Source: an uncultured Oscillospiraceae bacterium (lineage in GTDB: Bacteria; Bacillota; Clostridia; Oscillospirales; Oscillospiraceae). From it: 9,249 bases of DNA. Made by a program: the position numbers and the translations under genes. The notes beneath the pieces are model-generated. The model saw only the letters and a list, made by a program, of their open reading frames with translations, was not told where the DNA came from and searched no databases. Below are positions 5,048 to 9,249 of the stretch, one piece after another. The stretch is from assembly GCA_905236265.1 (NCBI GenBank), contig CAJOOV010000262.1, forward strand, positions 1 to 9,249, read 5' to 3'. Each line of letters starts with the position of its first letter. The stretch's first letter is position 1.

Positions 5048-6946
5048 ATGGAGGGATTCGCCGCAGCACAGATTCCCGCAAGGATCGGGGAATGGCTGAC
5101 CCGGCTGCTTGCAGCATTGTCGGGACACGATGAGGTACGCTGGGCAGTGGGTGGGGCGGCAGGCGTTTTATGCCGGTTCCTGCTGCCTGTGCTCGCCCTT
5201 CTGGTGGTGGTGCGCTGCGCCCGCAGCCTGCTGCAGGGCAGGCTGGAGAGTGAAAAATGGGGCTGGCTCACTGCGCCGGACGGCTCCAGTCAGGAGCTGT
5301 CCCACTGGGAGGTGCTCGTCGGGCGGGCACGCTCCTGCGATGTGGTATACCGGGACCCCACCGTCTCCCGGAACCACGCCGTCCTCGTGCGCAATCACAA
5401 GGGGAACTGGACGCTCTACCCCCTGCGCAGCAAAAACCCGGTGCAGGTGAATGGTAAGGCAGTGCTGCAGCCCACCCACATCCGAAGCGGCTGCACCATC
5501 ACGCTGGGGGAGGTAAAGCTCACCTTCACGGCGCTCTCCCCGGAGCAGGAGGCGGAGCAGGCGCACAGCCGCACCCGCCCCGGCAGGGTGTTTTCCCCCG
5601 GTGTGACGCTGCTGATGCTGAGCCTGTTTCAGGCGCTGGTGTGCGCCGTGCTGGTGAACGTGGTGGAGCCGGAATACGGCGAGGCAGTGCTGTTCAGCTT
5701 TGGGGGACTGCTGGCGCTGATGTGGGCGGTGTATGCCCTGTACCGCATTCTCCGCCGCACCGGCTTTGAGATCGAGACGCTGGGCTTTTTCCTCACCACC
5801 CTCTGTCTCACCGTCACCGCCGACTCCGCCCCGGCCACGCTCTATAAGCAGACCTTCACCGTGGTGGCAGGGCTGGTGCTGTTTTTCGCCCTGTCCATTG
5901 TGCTGCGGGATGTGGACTTTGCAAAGAGCCTGCGCTGGCCCGCTGCGGCGGGGGCGGGGGTACTGCTGGCCTTTAACCTGCTGCTGGGGCAGAGACTGTT
6001 CGGGGCGAAAAACTGGATTTCCATCGGCCCTGTCTCCTTCCAGCCCTCCGAGCTGGTGAAGGTCATCTTTGTGCTGGTGGGCGCCACCACCCTTGACCGG
6101 ATGTTTACCCGGCGGAATCTGGTGGGCACGCTGGTATTCTCCGCCTATTGCGTGGGCTGTCTGGCGCTGATGAGCGATTTCGGCACGGCGCTGGTGTTCT
6201 TCGTGGCATTTCTCGCCATCGCCTTCCTCCGCTCCGGCGATCTGCCCTCCGTGGCCTTTATGACGGCGGCGGCGGTATTTGCGGGCGTGCTGGTGCTGCG
6301 CTTCAAGCCCTATGTGGCAGGCAGGTTCTCCATCTACCGCCATGTGTGGGACGACCCCTCCAATCTGGGCTACCAGCAGACCCGCACCCTCTCCGCCATT
6401 GCCAGCGGCGGTCTCTTCGGGCAGGGGCTGGGCAATGGCTGGCTGAAGCATCTGGGGGCGGCCAATACAGATCTGGTCTTCGGGGTCATCGCTGAGGAGC
6501 TGGGGCTGGTGATTGCGCTGCTGGCAGTGATTGTGATGGTGCTTCTGGCGCTGTTTGCGGTGAAGTTCTCCGCCGCCGGGCGCTCCAGCTTCTATGTCAT
6601 TGCCGCCTGCTCCGCCGCCATGATCTTTCTGGTGCAGACGATGCTGAACGTCTTCGGCTCCACCGACCTGCTCCCCCTCACCGGAGTGACCCTGCCCTTC
6701 GTGTCCGTGGGCGGCACCAGTATGCTCTCAAGCTGGTGTATGCTGGCGTATATCAAGGCATCGGACACCCGGCAGAATGCAGGGCTTGCGGTGAAGCTGC
6801 CCAGCCGGCGCATTCAGCGCGAGCCGCTGGAGGCGCCCACCTTTCAGGAGCCCGGCTCCGGGGCGGAGGGTTCTCCCACCAGACGGTGGGGCGGAAAGGG
6901 CTTCTCTGCCAGACTGTCTATTCACCGGGAGGAGGATGAGCAATGA
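5048..6946 (+). CDS. FHA domain - SEDS (FtsW/RodA-family) peptidoglycan glycosyltransferase fusion
   Basis: Protein of 632 aa, against about 370-420 for ordinary RodA or FtsW. One membrane helix at about 33-55 is followed by a cytoplasmic FHA domain at about 85-160, with GR at 92-93, SRNH at 107-110 and NGK at 135-137, the phosphothreonine-binding positions. A SEDS domain with about ten membrane helices covers about 183-570. Its landmarks are NWISIGPVSFQPSE at 322-335 with the conserved Trp323, SDFGTA at 376-381, the TDLVF segment with D475 matching the essential SEDS aspartate, AEELGLV at 482-488, and PLTGVTLPFVSVGG at 543-556. SEDS proteins polymerise lipid II into glycan strands together with a class B PBP, here encoded by the next gene with a 4-nt ATGA overlap. 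The charged C-terminal tail (about 571-632) is probably cytoplasmic. FHA implies control by a Ser/Thr kinase, none of which lies in the window. Whether it serves elongation, division or sporulation cannot be told. Confidence 0.93.
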   Translation: MEGFAAAQIPARIGEWLTRLLAALSGHDEVRWAVGGAAGVLCRFLLPVLALLVVVRCARSLLQGRLESEKWGWLTAPDGSSQELSHWEVLVGRARSCDVVYRDPTVSRNHAVLVRNHKGNWTLYPLRSKNPVQVNGKAVLQPTHIRSGCTITLGEVKLTFTALSPEQEAEQAHSRTRPGRVFSPGVTLLMLSLFQALVCAVLVNVVEPEYGEAVLFSFGGLLALMWAVYALYRILRRTGFEIETLGFFLTTLCLTVTADSAPATLYKQTFTVVAGLVLFFALSIVLRDVDFAKSLRWPAAAGAGVLLAFNLLLGQRLFGAKNWISIGPVSFQPSELVKVIFVLVGATTLDRMFTRRNLVGTLVFSAYCVGCLALMSDFGTALVFFVAFLAIAFLRSGDLPSVAFMTAAAVFAGVLVLRFKPYVAGRFSIYRHVWDDPSNLGYQQTRTLSAIASGGLFGQGLGNGWLKHLGAANTDLVFGVIAEELGLVIALLAVIVMVLLALFAVKFSAAGRSSFYVIAACSAAMIFLVQTMLNVFGSTDLLPLTGVTLPFVSVGGTSMLSSWCMLAYIKASDTRQNAGLAVKLPSRRIQREPLEAPTFQEPGSGAEGSPTRRWGGKGFSARLSIHREEDEQ

Positions 6947-8307
6947 AACGCCTGCGCAGACGCACATGGTTTGTGCTGTGCTTTGCCCTGACGCTGGTGG
7001 GAGGGCTGGTGTTCTTCCTGTGGGAGTATGTGACTGAGGGCGCCCAGTGGGTGACGTTTTCCGCCAATTCCCACCTCTACGAAAACGGCAGGATCGCCAC
7101 CGGAAGCATCACGGATCGAAACGGCGTGGTGCTCTACGACGGGGAGAGCGGGGACTATGCCGAACAGGCCGAGCTGCGCATTGCCACCCTGCACGCCGTG
7201 GGAGATCAGTACGGGAACATTGCCACCGGAGCGAAGCTGCTGTTTCGGCAGTATCTCGCCGCTTACAACCCGGTCACCGGGGCGGGCAGCGGCGGAAACC
7301 GGGTGGCGCTGACCATTGACGCTGAATTAAACGCTGCGGCTTACCGTGCCTTGGACGGGCGAAACGGCACGGTTGCGGTGTACAACTACAAGACGGGGGA
7401 GATTCTCTGCATGGTGTCCTCCCCCTCCTTTGACCCATACGATTCGGAAGAGGTGCTGGCAGGGGTAAACGCCGGGGAGGAGCGCTACAGCGGAGTCTAT
7501 CTGAACCACTTCCTCTCCTCTGCCTTCACCCCCGGCTCCATCTTCAAGCTGGTGACCACGGCAGCGGCGCTGGACAAGCTGGACAGCCCCCCGGACTTCT
7601 CCTTCACCTGCACTGGCTCCATGGAGCTGGACGGAAACACCGTCACCTGCCCCTCCGCCCACGGGACGCAGGACCTGAGACAGGCGCTGTCCAACTCCTG
7701 CAACTGCGCCTATGCCCAGCTGGCCGTCACGCTGGGGGGAGAGACGCTGCAGCGCTATGCTGAGGCGGCGGGACTTCTGGACAGCGTAAGTGTAAACGGC
7801 TTTGCCTCCGCCAAGGGCAGCTACACCGTTTCCGCCGTGCCCTCAGAGCTGGGCTGGTCAGGCGTGGGGCAGTATACCGATTTGGTGAACCCCTGCTCGG
7901 AGCTGGTATTCATGGGCTGTCTGGCAGGAGAGGGGGAGGCGAAGGTGCCTACGCTGTTAAAGTCCGTGACCAACGACTTAGGGCTGCCCGGTGCCTTCCT
8001 CCCCGGCACGGAAAACTGCACCATCGGCATTAAGCCCTCCACCTGCCGGGCGCTGAAGCAGATGATGCGTTTTAACGTCACCGACCACTACGGGCAGGAG
8101 CAGTTCGGAACGCTGGCCGTGTGCGCCAAGTCCGGCACTGCGGAGGTAGGGTCAGGGGAATCCCCCCACGCATGGTTTGTGGGGTTCGTGGACGACAGCC
8201 TCCACCCCTACGCCTTTGTGGTTCTGGTGGAGCACGGCGGCTGGGGCAGCTCTGCTGCAGGCAGCGTGGCGGCGCAGGTGCTTACCCGGCTGTGCGATGA
8301 GGAATAG
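6943..8307 (+). CDS. Class B penicillin-binding protein (PbpA-like transpeptidase)
   Basis: Protein of 454 aa anchored by an N-terminal membrane helix at about 8-27 after a basic start (MKRLRRR). A short PBP-dimerisation region includes ITDRNGVVL at 56-64 and TIDAELN at 124-130. The transpeptidase domain has the three motifs in order: SIFK (nucleophile S199, K202), SCN (S252-N254) and KSG (396-398). It should cross-link stem peptides outside the membrane and is the target class of beta-lactams. It is shorter than typical PBP2 or PBP3, nearer to mycobacterial PbpA, because the N-terminal pedestal is small. Cysteines at 223 and 236, and at 253 and 255, are in an extracytoplasmic domain; the first pair is common in Clostridia-type relatives and could form a disulfide. 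GGAGG at 6931-6935 lies 7 nt before the ATG, and the overlap with the SEDS gene implies coupled translation as a cognate pair. Confidence 0.95.
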   Translation: MKRLRRRTWFVLCFALTLVGGLVFFLWEYVTEGAQWVTFSANSHLYENGRIATGSITDRNGVVLYDGESGDYAEQAELRIATLHAVGDQYGNIATGAKLLFRQYLAAYNPVTGAGSGGNRVALTIDAELNAAAYRALDGRNGTVAVYNYKTGEILCMVSSPSFDPYDSEEVLAGVNAGEERYSGVYLNHFLSSAFTPGSIFKLVTTAAALDKLDSPPDFSFTCTGSMELDGNTVTCPSAHGTQDLRQALSNSCNCAYAQLAVTLGGETLQRYAEAAGLLDSVSVNGFASAKGSYTVSAVPSELGWSGVGQYTDLVNPCSELVFMGCLAGEGEAKVPTLLKSVTNDLGLPGAFLPGTENCTIGIKPSTCRALKQMMRFNVTDHYGQEQFGTLAVCAKSGTAEVGSGESPHAWFVGFVDDSLHPYAFVVLVEHGGWGSSAAGSVAAQVLTRLCDEE

Positions 8308-8311
8308 GGCG

Positions 8312-8347
8312 CAATCCCCCCGTTTTTTGAACGGGGGATTGTTTTTT
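8312..8347 (+). terminator. Strong intrinsic terminator of the FHA-SEDS/PBP operon
   Basis: The GC-rich stem CAATCCCCC-GTT (8312-8324, one bulged C) pairs with AACGGGGGATTG (8330-8341) around a 5-nt loop. A six-T tract (8342-8347) follows immediately. It starts a few bases after the PBP stop codon, so it ends the operon and separates it from the YfhO gene. Confidence 0.92.
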
Positions 8348-8350
8348 GCC

Positions 8351-8380
8351 TTGCCCCCCGCCGTGAGAGGGTGCTACAAT
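8351..8380 (+). promoter_or_regulatory. Putative promoter of the YfhO-family gene
   Basis: TTGCCC (8351-8356) lies 18 nt from TACAAT (8375-8380), which is preceded by TGC, an extended -10. Transcription would start near 8387, about 29 nt before the ATG at 8416. Its position just after the terminator supports an independent transcript. Confidence 0.6.
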
Positions 8381-8415
8381 ACAGCAGGAAAAACCGCTGA
8401 GAGGAGCGTGATTGC

Positions 8416-9249
8416 ATGACGGGGCATGGGATTGAACAGAAAAAAGGGCTTTCGCCTGCCGCAGTGCTGGCACTGGGGACTGCCATACCCTTCCTCATTT
8501 TACTGCTTGCCTACTGGAGGGTGGGGCTGTTCCCCTTCGGAGAGCGGGATATTCTGGAGATTGACAGCGTTCACCAGTATCTGCCCTTTCTGACGGAGCT
8601 GCGGCGGCGGCTGGTAAACGGGGAGAGTCTGTACTACTCCTTTTCCGGCGGGCTGGGCTACAACTTCTGGTCAACAATTGCCTATTACGCCGCCTCGCCC
8701 ATCAACCTGTTTATGGTTCTGATCCCGGAGGCGTCCGTGTGTGATTTCATGGCATGGATGATGCTGCTCAAGCTCAGCCTCAGCGGCGGTATTCTCTCAT
8801 GGTATCTGTTTCGCAGAAACAGGGAGGGAGCGCTCTACGCCCTCGCCCTTGGCACCATGTACGCCCTGTCCAACTTTTTTCTGGGCTACAAATTCAATGT
8901 GATGTGGCTGGACTCCATCGCTGTCACGCCGGTGATTCTCTTCGGTCTGGAGCGGCTGGTGCGGGAAAAGCGTCCGGGGATCTATATCATTGCCCTGTTT
9001 TATGCCCTCTGGTGCAACTATTACATCGGCTATATGATCTGCCTGTTTCTGTGCCTGTATCTGCTCTGCCTCCTCTGGGGGGAGCGGGCCTGCGGGGAGG
9101 AAAAGCTGCTGCCCTGCCTGCTGCGTTTTGCCGCAAGCTCCCTGTCTGCCGGAGGGATGACAGCGGTTTTGCTCCTGCCCGCCTATCTGTCCTTAAAGCT
9201 GACTCCGTCAGCGCTGTATGGACAAGGCCCCGGCGTCAGCTTCTACACG
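8416..9249 (+). CDS. YfhO-family multi-pass membrane protein, 3' end beyond window
   Basis: The first 278 codons of a longer gene, open to the last base of the window. The ATG at 8416 has GAGGAG at 8401-8406 with 9-nt spacing. A hydrophobic helix at about residues 15-35 is followed by the extracytoplasmic block typical of YfhO: a DSVHQYLPF segment at about 50-58, then the YSFSGGLGYNFW block at about 75-86 and YYAASPINL at about 90-98. Several further membrane helices follow. YfhO proteins are GT-C-like membrane proteins, usually 800-900 aa; in B. subtilis and Listeria relatives are linked to glycosylation of lipoteichoic or wall teichoic acids. The aspartate in the DSVHQY segment (about D50) sits where GT-C enzymes have a catalytic acidic residue; this role is inferred. 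It is a single gene after a terminator, and its link to the upstream wall operon is by location only. Confidence 0.88.
   Translation, partial: MTGHGIEQKKGLSPAAVLALGTAIPFLILLLAYWRVGLFPFGERDILEIDSVHQYLPFLTELRRRLVNGESLYYSFSGGLGYNFWSTIAYYAASPINLFMVLIPEASVCDFMAWMMLLKLSLSGGILSWYLFRRNREGALYALALGTMYALSNFFLGYKFNVMWLDSIAVTPVILFGLERLVREKRPGIYIIALFYALWCNYYIGYMICLFLCLYLLCLLWGERACGEEKLLPCLLRFAASSLSAGGMTAVLLLPAYLSLKLTPSALYGQGPGVSFYT

Noticed and set aside
5168..6451. Minus-strand open frame (427 aa) opposite the FHA-SEDS gene
   Set aside because: Its His/Gln/Gly-rich composition is an antisense artefact of hydrophobic codons; the plus strand carries every SEDS motif.
1..9249. Mobile element, prophage attachment at the tRNA genes, or CRISPR array
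   Set aside because: No transposase, integrase or spaced direct repeats were found, and both tRNA genes are intact within the window without a duplicated 3' end.

Overview
The window looks like chromosomal DNA of a GC-rich Firmicute of the class Clostridia, most likely an Oscillospiraceae-type gut bacterium. This is an inference from the GC-rich coding sequence with AGGAGG-type ribosome binding sites, the mltG/U32-peptidase gene pair typical of Firmicutes, a YfhO-family gene, and an FHA-SEDS/class B PBP pair. No phage, insertion sequence, CRISPR array or other mobile DNA was seen.

Left part (1-3930), all on the minus strand. A four-gene operon reads leftwards from a promoter near 3902-3930: a DJ-1/PfpI-family protein, 5-formyltetrahydrofolate cyclo-ligase, the endolytic murein transglycosylase MltG, and a U32-family (TrhP-like) tRNA hydroxylation protein. 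The genes overlap or nearly touch (23-nt overlap, 2-nt gap, 4-nt overlap). Beyond them, behind a perfect-consensus sigma-A promoter (255-283), lie two serine tRNA genes: tRNA-Ser(UGA), then tRNA-Ser(GCU). The second is cut by the window edge and lacks only its last acceptor base and discriminator.

Right part (3992-9249), all on the plus strand. A divergently transcribed ATPase of the Wzt/TagH polysaccharide-export ABC type comes first. It has its own promoter and a hairpin after it, but no permease partner in the window. Next is a two-gene cell-wall synthesis operon: a membrane protein that fuses an FHA phosphothreonine-binding domain to a SEDS (FtsW/RodA) glycosyltransferase, and a 4-nt overlapping class B penicillin-binding protein with all three active-site motifs. 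A strong terminator ends this operon. The last gene, open at the window end, encodes the N-terminal 278 residues of a YfhO-family multi-membrane protein with its own extended -10 promoter.

The theme is envelope building. MltG cuts new glycan strands, the SEDS/PBP pair polymerises and cross-links them, and the ABC ATPase and YfhO protein probably serve surface glycopolymers. The most interesting item is the FHA-SEDS fusion with its partner PBP, which suggests that wall synthesis is wired directly to Ser/Thr-kinase signalling. Three small dyad-symmetric sites in its leader, and the position of a TrhP-like gene beside a tRNA-Ser(UGA), also merit a look.
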